Of a DNA stretch of 5,738 bases, positions 1 to 5,738 are shown one piece after another; the stretch's first letter is position 1, and each line of letters begins with the position of its first letter. This DNA is from JBHEKP01 sp041859375. Lineage in GTDB: Bacteria; Hydrogenedentota; Hydrogenedentia; Hydrogenedentales; CAITNO01. Position numbers and translations under genes: made by a program. The notes beneath the pieces were generated by a model. It had not been told where the DNA came from. It did no database searches and saw nothing but the letters and a program-made list of their open reading frames with translations. The stretch lies in assembly GCA_041859375.1 (NCBI GenBank), contig JBHEKP010000115.1, positions 1-5,738 on the forward strand, written 5' to 3'.

Positions 1-1748
1 GGGTAAGCGTCAACGGTGTTTCCGAAGAAGCGCGCGGCACATCTGCTGTACTGCGCCGTGCTATAAGTTGAGCCGCCGCGGCGGACGCGTTCAGCGGCCC
101 GCGGCGAGTCCACCCAGGCGCTGCCGTCCGCGGGCGCGCCCTCATAACTGTCATGACGATCATCCTCGCACCACTCGAAGGCATTGCCTATCATGTCATG
201 CAAATTGAAATTGTTGGGCAGCTTCTGGCCGACCACATGGCATGCCGCCCCGCCCGCGTCGTATCCATTGCCCCGCCACCACGCATAAGAATCAAGCGAG
301 AGGGGATCGTCCCCCCAAAAATACGCGGTTTGGAAACCACCCCTGCATGCATATTCCCACTGGGCCTCGCTGGGAAGGGCAAAGGTGAGGCCCATGTTGC
401 TTATGGTTGAGCAAAATGCCTTGGCGGCATCCCAGTTGATTGCCACCGCCGGACTGGCGGGATCGGTAGACACCGGGGAGGATTCAGTCCAGGGAGTGGT
501 TCCCATCACCGCATTCCACTGTTCCTTCGTAATCTCATACTTACCCATCCAGAATCCGGCTAGGGCCACGCTGTGCTGTGGAGTCTCATTTGCGAGACTG
601 TCCGGTTCTCCGGAATAGGCCCCCATCGCAAAAGAGCCCGCCTGCACCCACACCATAACCAGTGGTGTGTAATTTGGCCAAAGATAGACGGTGGCCTCCT
701 GACCCGGAACCGCCGGGGGCTGGGTTACCGTAATCACAACCGGGCCGTTTGCCGCCCCCGCCGCCGTGATGGTGATTTCCGCCGTCCGATCGGAAACACC
801 CGCATTGGTTAAAAAACCAAACCGAACCGCACCGGCATTAGTCCCGCTGGCGGGGCCGGCAATCCGCACCCATCCGCTTCCCTGGGTTATTTCAGCCTGC
901 CAGTTCATCGTGCCAAGCCCCAGATTTTCAACATTCACCTCAAAAAATCCGGCGATTGAGGACAAAGTGTCGCTTGACAAGCCCGCGCCGATGAGCGGAA
1001 CGGCTCCCATGGAAACAACGAACCCCACGGCGGAACCGGTGATGAGCATTGTGCCCGCTGTGACCCCCTGGGCGATCACCTGTCCCGCCGGAACCACGGC
1101 ATCGGCCTGCTCGACTATTGCGCCCAAGGCAAGTCCAACGTCCTCCAGGGCCGCATATGCTTCGGCTTCGGTCAGTCCAACCAGGTTGGGAACCGCCACC
1201 TGCACCAGGCCCAGGGAAACGACAAAGGAAACAGCCGTGCCCGGGGCGACATCTGTTCCAGCCGTTGGATTTTGGCTGATGACCTGCCCCAGGGGGACCG
1301 TAGCGCTGGCGCTTTGGGTAATCACACCCTCCGCGAGGCCCGCCGCCCGCAAAGCGGCCACCGCGTTCGCCTGGGTCATGCCGGTGATGTCGGGGACGGC
1401 CACCAGCGCCGGAGGACTCACAACGATGGGGGTGGCCGGTGTCGCGGTGCTGGTTTTATTTTTGTTGCTTGTGACGGTCAGGGAGACGGTGTAGCTGCCC
1501 GCCGTGGTGTATGTATGCTGCGGGTTCTGTTCCGTGGAGGTGGCCCCGTCACCAAAGTCCCAAGCCCAGGAGACAATCTCCGCGGCCTTGACAATGCGTG
1601 AGGCGTCAGTGAACTGCACCGCCAAGGGCGCGACACCGCTCATGGGGGTTGCGGTGAACCCGGCCAGCGGCTCGCCGGGTTTGCATCCCGTTCCACACGC
1701 AAGCGCCACACACAAAAAGAGAATTGCCGCCACCCCGAACTTGCCCAT
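1..1748 (-). CDS. Composite exported lipoprotein: PKD, two PASTA repeats, BACON-like and SUMF1/FGE-fold domain (C-terminus off window)
   Basis: The reading frame is open from ATG 1748 to the left edge (582 full codons). GGAGAGG lies 5 nt upstream of the ATG and fixes the start. Residues 1-22 form a signal peptide with a hydrophobic core (AAILFLCVALAC); Cys18 fits a loose lipobox and Cys22 is an alternative, so lipid anchoring is likely but not certain. Residues 30-93 are a PKD domain (SWAWDFGDG at 60-68, then HTYTTAGSYTVSLTV). Two PASTA repeats follow at about 118-180 and 186-248. Residues 265-343 look like a BACON domain (NW, GSGWVRI, SDRTAEITIT, ending VTVTQ-like). From 364 onward is a SUMF1/FGE-sulfatase fold: WVQAGSFAMG, GFWMGKYEIT, LPSEAQWEYACRGG (458-471), NLHDMIGNAFEWCED (515-529) and RVRRGGSTYS (554-563). 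The CxxxxC catalytic pair of genuine FGE is not present after RGGS, although Cys570 sits in SRCAAR. Sulfatase activation is therefore unlikely; a binding or structural role is my inference. Probably only the last 10-20 residues are missing. Confidence 0.9.
   Translation of the reverse strand, partial: MGKFGVAAILFLCVALACGTGCKPGEPLAGFTATPMSGVAPLAVQFTDASRIVKAAEIVSWAWDFGDGATSTEQNPQHTYTTAGSYTVSLTVTSNKNKTSTATPATPIVVSPPALVAVPDITGMTQANAVAALRAAGLAEGVITQSASATVPLGQVISQNPTAGTDVAPGTAVSFVVSLGLVQVAVPNLVGLTEAEAYAALEDVGLALGAIVEQADAVVPAGQVIAQGVTAGTMLITGSAVGFVVSMGAVPLIGAGLSSDTLSSIAGFFEVNVENLGLGTMNWQAEITQGSGWVRIAGPASGTNAGAVRFGFLTNAGVSDRTAEITITAAGAANGPVVITVTQPPAVPGQEATVYLWPNYTPLVMVWVQAGSFAMGAYSGEPDSLANETPQHSVALAGFWMGKYEITKEQWNAVMGTTPWTESSPVSTDPASPAVAINWDAAKAFCSTISNMGLTFALPSEAQWEYACRGGFQTAYFWGDDPLSLDSYAWWRGNGYDAGGAACHVVGQKLPNNFNLHDMIGNAFEWCEDDRHDSYEGAPADGSAWVDSPRAAERVRRGGSTYSTAQYSRCAARFFGNTVDAY
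1005..1397 (-). repeat. Tandem PASTA repeat pair inside the lipoprotein gene
   Basis: Two consecutive units of about 63 residues (118-180 and 186-248) share the pattern VAVPxxxGxTxAxAxxALxxxGLAxGxI, then VPxGQVIxQxxTAG, then GxAVxFVVSxG. This is the PASTA consensus. The copies have diverged in sequence, so this is an old protein-level duplication rather than a recent DNA repeat. PASTA domains are best known from extracellular parts of Ser/Thr kinases and penicillin-binding proteins. Here there is no kinase or transpeptidase domain; they act as spacer or binding modules between PKD and BACON. Confidence 0.8.
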
Positions 1749-1810
1749 CTTTTCCTCTCCCGCCGGTTTGCGCATTTGTTTCGAAACGATCCGATCACGC
1801 ATCAGATGGA

Positions 1811-1837
1811 ATTATATACCAACAATTCAAAAATCAA
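1811..1837 (-). promoter_or_regulatory. Candidate sigma70-type promoter of the lipoprotein gene
   Basis: Read on the minus strand, TTGATT (1832-1837) is followed after 15 bp by a perfect TATAAT (1811-1816). The stretch is AT-rich within GC-rich surroundings. It would give a leader of roughly 55 nt before ATG 1748. The 15-bp spacer is shorter than the usual 17, so the -35 assignment is weaker than the -10. A 10-bp palindrome, GTTTCGAAAC (1778-1787), lies in the predicted leader and could be a regulator site. Confidence 0.45.
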
Positions 1838-1909
1838 GCGTTTTTTCAAATGGAACCACCCAAAGACCCGTGGACCGCAAACTTGGGGGGGCAAAGCCGA
1901 AACTAAATG

Positions 1910-3193
1910 CTATTTTGCGGTGTTTCCAATCCGGTAGAGGTGTGTTTTTGTGCGGAGGATGAAATCATTTCCGATCACGGCGGGGGAGGCCATGAACCCT
2001 TCGTCAAGCCGGTTTTCCGCGACTTCCCCGTATGTCCGTCCGGCCTTGATGACGGTGGTTTTTCCGTTGGTGCTAAAGCAGTAAATCAACCCGTCCGCGT
2101 GGACGGGCGATGAGACGTAGCTGCCCCCGATGCGCGCGCTCCAGACCTCCGTTCCCGACGCCGCGTCGAGGCAGGTGAGTGTGCCGTCATTGCTCAACAG
2201 GTAGAGCAGCCCGTCGAGCAGCAACGGTGAGGGCTCAAGGGGAACCAGTTTCCCCTCCGCCTTCCAGGCGACATGGGTGGCGGAGACATCGCCTGAACCG
2301 TCGGGGCGCACGGCCAGCACGGCGTTTTTGCCGCGGCCGGTGATGACGTGGACCAGCCCGTTTCCAAACACGGGGCGCGGTGCGGGCGAGTAGGCCTCGT
2401 GGTCGATTTTCCAGAGTTCCGCGCCGGTGCGCACATCATAGGAAAACACGCTGTAGGAACTGGTGGTGATGAGCTGGCGGTGTCCGGCCGCATCAATCAC
2501 AAAAGGTGTGCAGAAGGACTTGCGGAAGTCACCCTCGCGCTGGGGCTGGCCGTTCTCGTCCAAATCCTTCCAGTTGCTGGTGCGGTCGGTGCGCCAGACG
2601 GTTTTTCCGGTCTCCTTCTCCAGCGCCGCACTGTACTGCACATCCGCGCCGTCAAAGGTGAGTATCAGCAGGTTTTCAAACATGATGGGTGACGAGCCCG
2701 GACCGCGAAAATGGCGGCAGGGCAGGTCGGTGCGCGTCCAGAGTGTCTTGAAGGTGGCCGTGTCCAGGCAGGCCGTGCCGTAACTGCCGAAGTGGAGAAA
2801 CACCCTCCCGGGCTCAATCACCGGCGAGGGGGAGGCGTAGCAGTTCACCTCGTTGCCCAACGGCTCCGGATTGTCGCAGGAGAACAGCTTCTCGTTGAAC
2901 AGGATTGCCCCGCTTTCGGCGTCCAAGCAGATCCCGTAAAATTCATGCCCGTCCTCGGTGGCCGTGGTCAGCCACACCCGGCCATCCATCACCACCGGTG
3001 TGGACCATCCCTTGAAGGGGATGGCCGTTTTCCACCGGACGTTTTCCGTCTCGCTCCAGCGGACCGGCAGCGCCCCCTCCACGGTTCCATCGCCCCGGGG
3101 ACCGCGGAATTCCGGCCAGTCGGCGGCGCACAGGGCGGACGCGGTTGCGCACAGGACCAGCATGAACACTGGAAAAACAGGCTTGTGTGGCAT
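1910..3193 (-). CDS. Exported PQQ-like (BamB-fold) beta-propeller repeat protein
   Basis: This 427-residue protein starts at ATG 3193 with GGGAGAG 7 nt upstream and ends in TAG. Residues 1-24 are a signal peptide cleaved near LCAA|DW, so it acts in the periplasm or outside. The mature N-terminus has the motif WPEFRGPRGDG (26-36), typical of the many PQQ-binding-like propeller proteins of Planctomycetes and relatives. The rest consists of blade units alternating a visible-strand phrase (STPVVMDGRVWL, PSPVIEPGRVFL, PSPLLLDGLLYLL, SSPVHADGLIYCF) with a 'CLDAxSGxxxW' turn (GICLDAESGAIL, CLDTATFKTLW, DVRTGAELWKI, CLDAASGTEVW). About seven or eight blades fit the length. I see no catalytic dehydrogenase domain and no haem site, so quinoprotein enzyme activity is not supported. 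It lies 64 nt downstream of rhaT on the same strand and is probably co-transcribed. The biochemical role is unknown; a scaffold or ligand-binding role linked to sugar use is inference. Confidence 0.9.
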   Translation of the reverse strand: MPHKPVFPVFMLVLCATASALCAADWPEFRGPRGDGTVEGALPVRWSETENVRWKTAIPFKGWSTPVVMDGRVWLTTATEDGHEFYGICLDAESGAILFNEKLFSCDNPEPLGNEVNCYASPSPVIEPGRVFLHFGSYGTACLDTATFKTLWTRTDLPCRHFRGPGSSPIMFENLLILTFDGADVQYSAALEKETGKTVWRTDRTSNWKDLDENGQPQREGDFRKSFCTPFVIDAAGHRQLITTSSYSVFSYDVRTGAELWKIDHEAYSPAPRPVFGNGLVHVITGRGKNAVLAVRPDGSGDVSATHVAWKAEGKLVPLEPSPLLLDGLLYLLSNDGTLTCLDAASGTEVWSARIGGSYVSSPVHADGLIYCFSTNGKTTVIKAGRTYGEVAENRLDEGFMASPAVIGNDFILRTKTHLYRIGNTAK

Positions 3194-3215
3194 AAACAGT
3201 CTCTCCCGATGAGAA

Positions 3216-3241
3216 GGCGGGCGGAGCCGGGCCCGCCCGCC
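3216..3241 (-). promoter_or_regulatory. GC-rich hairpin between rhaT and the propeller gene
   Basis: The arms GGCGGGCGG (3216-3224) and CCGCCCGCC (3233-3241) are perfect 9-bp complements around an 8-nt loop. The structure begins 16 nt after the rhaT stop codon and ends 8 nt before the GGGAGAG ribosome site of the propeller gene. No run of U follows on either strand, so it is not a classic intrinsic terminator. It could attenuate read-through, protect the 3' end of rhaT mRNA, or lower expression of the downstream gene relative to rhaT. The stem is clear; the function is inferred. Confidence 0.5.
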
Positions 3242-3257
3242 GGATCTTGAAACAGGG

Positions 3258-4385
3258 TTAATTGGCGGGGATGTTCAGATAGTTGCCAAAGCCGACAATT
3301 ATGGTTGAGCTGATGAGGATGGCAAGACCGACGGCGATAAGCACGTGGGTGCGCTTGCTGGTGCCCTTCCACTCATGCAGGGCGATGCCCCACAGCGTGC
3401 TGAAGATGATGATGCTCGCCATGTGCAGGGTCCAGCTGGAGAAGGTGAAACGCCCCATCTTCGTCTCGCCCATGGTGTAAAAGAAGAATTGGAGATACCA
3501 GGTGGTTCCCGCAACGGCCGAGAAGACGTAATTGGCCAGCAGGGGAACCCGTTCAAGCCCGGTGGCCACGGCCACTTCGCTGGGCGCCGCCTTGGGGACC
3601 ATATGGGTGTTGAGGTAGTCGCCGCCGCTCTTGTTTTTGATGTTGAGGAGCACGCACCAGATGAAGTTGGAGGTGAATCCCCCCGCCAGCACCACGATGA
3701 GCACCGGCAATCCCTGAAAAATGCCCCAAATCGAACCGGGTTCCATGGTCCCCAGTGCGATGGCCGCGATGGGCTTCCCGGCGCTCTGTCCGTAGGACAT
3801 GCCCGCGCTCATGATGCCGGAGAAGGTCGCCACCAGCAGTCCCTTGCCGAAACTAAATTCCTTGATGGCCCTCTTTTTTTCCTCTTCGGACATTTCCCGT
3901 TCCTTGGACATGCCGGCCAGGCCGCTCACCGCGATGCCGCAAAGGCAGACAAACACGCCAAAGAGAATGATTTGCCCCGGTCCGGAGGAGACGATGCCCA
4001 TGAACTCGCCCTTGAAAATGGGCGGCATGAGCGTGCCGAAGGCCGCGCAGTATCCCAGGGCGATGGCCATGCCCAGGGCGATGCCCAGATACCGCATGGT
4101 GAGTCCGAAGGTGAGGCCCCCGATGCCCCACATGGCACCAAAAAGATAGGCCCAGAGCACCGCGCCGGGCTGGGTCTGGAACGACTCCAGAAGCACTTTT
4201 GGCGTGTCGGGGACGAATATCATCGCCAAAATCCACGGGGCAATAATCCAGCTGAAGAAGCCGCCCACCAGCCAGTAGGTCTCCCATGACCAGTACTTGA
4301 CCTTTTTGTAGGGAATGTAAAAACTGGCCGCCGCGAGGCCGCCAATGGCGTGCAGTATGACACCCAGGAAAGGATTTGGTTCCAT
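3258..4385 (-). CDS. rhaT: L-rhamnose/proton symporter, RhaT family
   Basis: This 375-residue inner-membrane protein has about ten hydrophobic segments and imports L-rhamnose with protons in known members of the family (drug/metabolite transporter superfamily). Recalled E. coli RhaT is matched in order: FYIPYKKVKYWSWE (22-35) against FYAPFKKVKKWSWE, LFGAMWGIG (81-89), GLTMRYLG (94-101), the cytoplasmic KERxM segment (161-165), SAGMS (193-197), WYLQFFFY (296-303), SWTLHM (317-322) and a C-terminal LHEWKG. The frame can be extended to a GTG at 4397, but I choose ATG 4385. It has AGGTG 9 nt upstream, and its N-terminal length up to HAIGG equals that of E. coli RhaT exactly. At 375 residues it is about 30 longer than the E. 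coli protein, from a more charged central loop (162-176) and a longer loop around 250-280. It is the first gene after the divergent control region and is followed by the propeller gene. Substrate is confident at family level; L-fucose or another deoxy sugar cannot be excluded. Confidence 0.92.
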   Translation of the reverse strand: MEPNPFLGVILHAIGGLAAASFYIPYKKVKYWSWETYWLVGGFFSWIIAPWILAMIFVPDTPKVLLESFQTQPGAVLWAYLFGAMWGIGGLTFGLTMRYLGIALGMAIALGYCAAFGTLMPPIFKGEFMGIVSSGPGQIILFGVFVCLCGIAVSGLAGMSKEREMSEEEKKRAIKEFSFGKGLLVATFSGIMSAGMSYGQSAGKPIAAIALGTMEPGSIWGIFQGLPVLIVVLAGGFTSNFIWCVLLNIKNKSGGDYLNTHMVPKAAPSEVAVATGLERVPLLANYVFSAVAGTTWYLQFFFYTMGETKMGRFTFSSWTLHMASIIIFSTLWGIALHEWKGTSKRTHVLIAVGLAILISSTIIVGFGNYLNIPAN

Positions 4386-4450
4386 GTAATCAGACACCTA
4401 ACATGCAGTTGGTCACAAATGGCACAGATTTCCGCCTGCCTGGACGGAAC

Positions 4451-4479
4451 GGGAAACCAGTATACTGAAGGGAAACTGG
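4451..4479. promoter_or_regulatory. Candidate operator with 10-bp palindrome, overlapping a possible rhaT -10 box
   Basis: The exact palindrome CAGTATACTG (4458-4467) is flanked by two direct copies of GGGAAAC (4451-4457 and 4470-4476) whose starts are 19 bp apart. CCAGT (4457-4461) and ACTGG (4475-4479) also form an inverted pair. On the minus strand the centre reads TATACT (4459-4464), one base from the -10 consensus, about 75 nt before ATG 4385. The matching -35 (GTGATT at 4482-4487) is weak. A dimeric repressor bound here would cover the rhaT promoter; this is inference. Confidence 0.35.
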
Positions 4480-4482
4480 AAA

Positions 4483-4520
4483 ATCACGCGTGGCGCGGCA
4501 CAAATCCAGGCGTGATCACG
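4483..4520. promoter_or_regulatory. Paired ATCACGC/GCGTGAT half-sites
   Basis: ATCACGC (4483-4489) and GCGTGAT (4510-4516) are exact inverted copies. The second is part of the 10-bp palindrome CGTGATCACG (4511-4520). The first overlaps another palindrome, CACGCGTG (4485-4492). The half-sites lie between the two divergent genes, where an activator or repressor site would be expected. I cannot assign a regulator family from these bases. Confidence 0.3.
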
Positions 4521-4623
4521 ATGGCGCTGAGGATGGCGGATACAATACGATAACGATGCCGGTTCAGCGTGGTTGACGCATGTTTTTGTGAATATGGTTT
4601 AAGACGGGCCGGGGGAGAGCACC

Positions 4624-5738
4624 ATGGGTTACGGAAAAATTCTTTGCACGGCTGTGATATTCCTTAACGCCATGCCGCAGGTTGTGGCGGCGGACGCGCA
4701 GACGGTTTCAACCTCGGTGTTGCCGCTTGAAGGGAGCGGCTGGGTGGTGGCGGCGGACCCGGACAACACCGGCAGGGAGGGGCAATGGTGGAAAACCCCC
4801 GCTCCGGGCGCAAAGCCCGCACGTGTGCCCGGCATCCTTCAGGAGGCGCTGCCGGGATATCACGGAGTGGCATGGTACTGGCGCGAATTCACCGCGCCGG
4901 TCTCCCCCTATCCGGCGGGCCGCTGTTTTCTCCGGTTTAACGCGGTGGATTATCTGGCGGAGGTGTGGCTGAACGACAAGCCCGCCGGGGGGCATGAGGG
5001 AGGCGAGACACCCTTTGTCCTTGATGTGACGAATTTGGTGGTGGCGGGGGGGGAGAACCGTCTGGCCGTGCGTGTGCTGAATCCCAGGGCGGAACCGATA
5101 GACGGGATTGTGCTGGCTGAGACACCCCACCGCAACAAGGCACCCTCGGGCATTTCGGTGGGCGGTTCCTACAACAGCGGCGGCATCACCGAGCCGGTGG
5201 AGGTGTACTGGACCCCGGCCGTCCGCATTGACGATGTGCATGTGCGTCCCGACTGGAAGGGCGGAAAAGTCACTGTAAGGATGTCCCTGTTCAACGCGGG
5301 CACCGGGCCTGTGTCCGGCGAACTGCGGATTGCGATCAGGCCCGCCTTTGCGGATGAACCGGCAGCCGGGTTGCGTGAGAACCGGGATGTCCCGGAGGGG
5401 CAGTCATTGGCGGAGTACACGCTGGATGTCAAGAACCACCGTCTTTGGCAGCTTGACGATCCTTTTCTTTACCGTCTTTCCGCAGAAGTGCTTTCCGGCG
5501 GGGAGGCCCATGAAAAGTCAGTCCGGTTTGGGTTCCGTGATTTTCGTGTTGAGCGGGGGTATTTCCACCTCAATGGAAGGCGTATTTTCCTGAAAAGCTC
5601 CCACACGGGGAACCACTGCCCCGTGGGGGCGATACTGCCGCCGCCGGGCGCCCCGGACCTGCTTCGCAGGGATCTGATGATGATGAAGTCCTGCGGTTTT
5701 AACATGGTGCGTTTCATCGCGGGCATCGCCCATCCCTA
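4624..5738 (+). CDS. Exported glycoside hydrolase family 2-like enzyme, N-terminal part (C-terminus off window)
   Basis: The frame is open from ATG 4624 to the right edge (371 full codons). An in-frame stop at 4600-4602 and GGAG 6 nt before the ATG fix the start. Residues 1-23 are a signal peptide with probable cleavage VVAA|DAQ, so the enzyme is secreted or periplasmic. Residues about 30-200 are the GH2 sugar-binding jelly-roll domain: HGVAWYWREF (80-89), FNAVDYLAEVWLND (105-118), GGHEGGETPFVLDVTNL (122-138), ENRLAVRVLNP (144-154) and GGITEPVEVYW (186-196). Residues about 200-305 are the immunoglobulin-like domain, ending in WQLDDPFLYRL and the GFRDF strand (303-307). Residue 312 onward enters the TIM barrel (YFHLNGRRIFL, then MMMKSCGFNMVRF). 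GH2 enzymes act on beta-galactosides, beta-glucuronides or beta-mannosides. The two catalytic glutamates lie beyond the edge, so activity and substrate cannot be read. Divergent placement from rhaT suggests a rhamnose-containing glycan, by inference. A run of eight G (5046-5053) sits in the coding region. Confidence 0.88.
   Translation, partial: MGYGKILCTAVIFLNAMPQVVAADAQTVSTSVLPLEGSGWVVAADPDNTGREGQWWKTPAPGAKPARVPGILQEALPGYHGVAWYWREFTAPVSPYPAGRCFLRFNAVDYLAEVWLNDKPAGGHEGGETPFVLDVTNLVVAGGENRLAVRVLNPRAEPIDGIVLAETPHRNKAPSGISVGGSYNSGGITEPVEVYWTPAVRIDDVHVRPDWKGGKVTVRMSLFNAGTGPVSGELRIAIRPAFADEPAAGLRENRDVPEGQSLAEYTLDVKNHRLWQLDDPFLYRLSAEVLSGGEAHEKSVRFGFRDFRVERGYFHLNGRRIFLKSSHTGNHCPVGAILPPPGAPDLLRRDLMMMKSCGFNMVRFIAGIAHP

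Larger units (their letters stand above)
4386..4623. promoter_or_regulatory. Divergent control region between rhaT and the GH2 gene
   Basis: These 238 bp hold no credible gene and must carry the promoters for both flanking transcripts. They contain several exact short palindromes: CAGTATACTG (4458-4467), CACGCGTG (4485-4492) and CGTGATCACG (4511-4520). Toward the GH2 gene, TACAAT (4541-4546) and TTGACG (4573-4578) are possible promoter elements. Neither has a good partner at 16-18 bp, so the plus-strand promoter is unresolved. The density of symmetric sites suggests binding by a dimeric regulator, which fits joint control of a transporter and a hydrolase. No regulator gene is in the window. 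Confidence 0.6.

Noticed and set aside
766..1494. Plus-strand open frame of 242 codons antisense to the lipoprotein gene
   Set aside because: It is low-complexity (rich in P, A, T), has no family motif, and lies opposite well-formed PASTA and PKD domains; it is a by-product of GC-rich codon use.
1885..1891. Run of seven G downstream of the propeller gene
   Set aside because: It is non-coding and has no partner to form a quadruplex or stem, so no function is supported.
1875..1920. Inverted repeat CCGCAAA/TTTGCGG at the end of the propeller gene as a terminator
   Set aside because: The 7-bp arms are 32 nt apart, one arm lies within the coding region and stop, and no U-run follows on the minus strand.
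3345..4289. Plus-strand open frame of 314 codons antisense to rhaT
   Set aside because: The translation is a charged G/H/E-rich string without domains, fully opposite the strongly conserved RhaT sequence.
4386..4397. GTG 4397 as the rhaT start, adding four residues
   Set aside because: No ribosome site precedes it; ATG 4385 has AGGTG 9 nt upstream and matches the N-terminal length of E. coli RhaT.
4350..4553. Small plus-strand open frame of 67 codons across the rhaT start and divergent region
   Set aside because: It begins inside rhaT antisense, lacks a ribosome site and has no recognisable features.
4708..5241. Minus-strand open frame of 177 codons antisense to the GH2 gene
   Set aside because: No recognisable motif; the plus strand carries a start, ribosome site, signal peptide and GH2 domains across the same bases.

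Overview
The window is GC-rich, fully protein-coding bacterial DNA with four genes and two real intergenic regions. I see no rRNA, tRNA, CRISPR array or mobile element. Secreted modular lipoproteins (PKD, PASTA, BACON and SUMF1 domains), a 'DWPEFRGPRGDG' PQQ-type propeller and a secreted GH2 enzyme beside a sugar transporter suggest a polysaccharide-degrading bacterium of the Planctomycetota / Verrucomicrobiota / Lentisphaerota / Hydrogenedentota kind. That placement is inferred from domain style, not from a marker gene.

Layout, left to right. (1) 1-1748, minus strand: a partial gene for a large exported lipoprotein whose last residues lie off the left edge. Its order is signal peptide, PKD, two PASTA repeats, a BACON-like domain and a SUMF1/FGE-fold domain. 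The catalytic cysteine pair of true formylglycine-generating enzymes is not visible. (2) 1749-1909: a 161-bp intergenic stretch with a plausible promoter for gene 1. (3) 1910-3193, minus: an exported PQQ-like (BamB-fold) beta-propeller protein. (4) 3194-3257: a short gap holding a perfect 9-bp GC-rich hairpin. (5) 3258-4385, minus: an L-rhamnose/H+ symporter of the RhaT family, best started at the ATG at 4385. (6) 4386-4623: a 238-bp divergent control region rich in short palindromes. (7) 4624 to the right edge, plus: the N-terminal 371 residues of an exported GH2-like glycoside hydrolase, cut before its catalytic residues.

Working model (inference): the GH2 enzyme and the rhaT-propeller pair share one divergent regulatory region. 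They may form a small locus that trims a rhamnose-containing glycan outside the cytoplasm and imports the released rhamnose. The propeller and the SUMF1 lipoprotein would be extracytoplasmic accessory proteins of unknown job. No rhamnose catabolic gene is visible, so the substrate rests on RhaT alone. I found no clearly new system. The most distinctive items are the composite lipoprotein, the divergent GH2 barrel entry and the palindrome-dense intergenic region.
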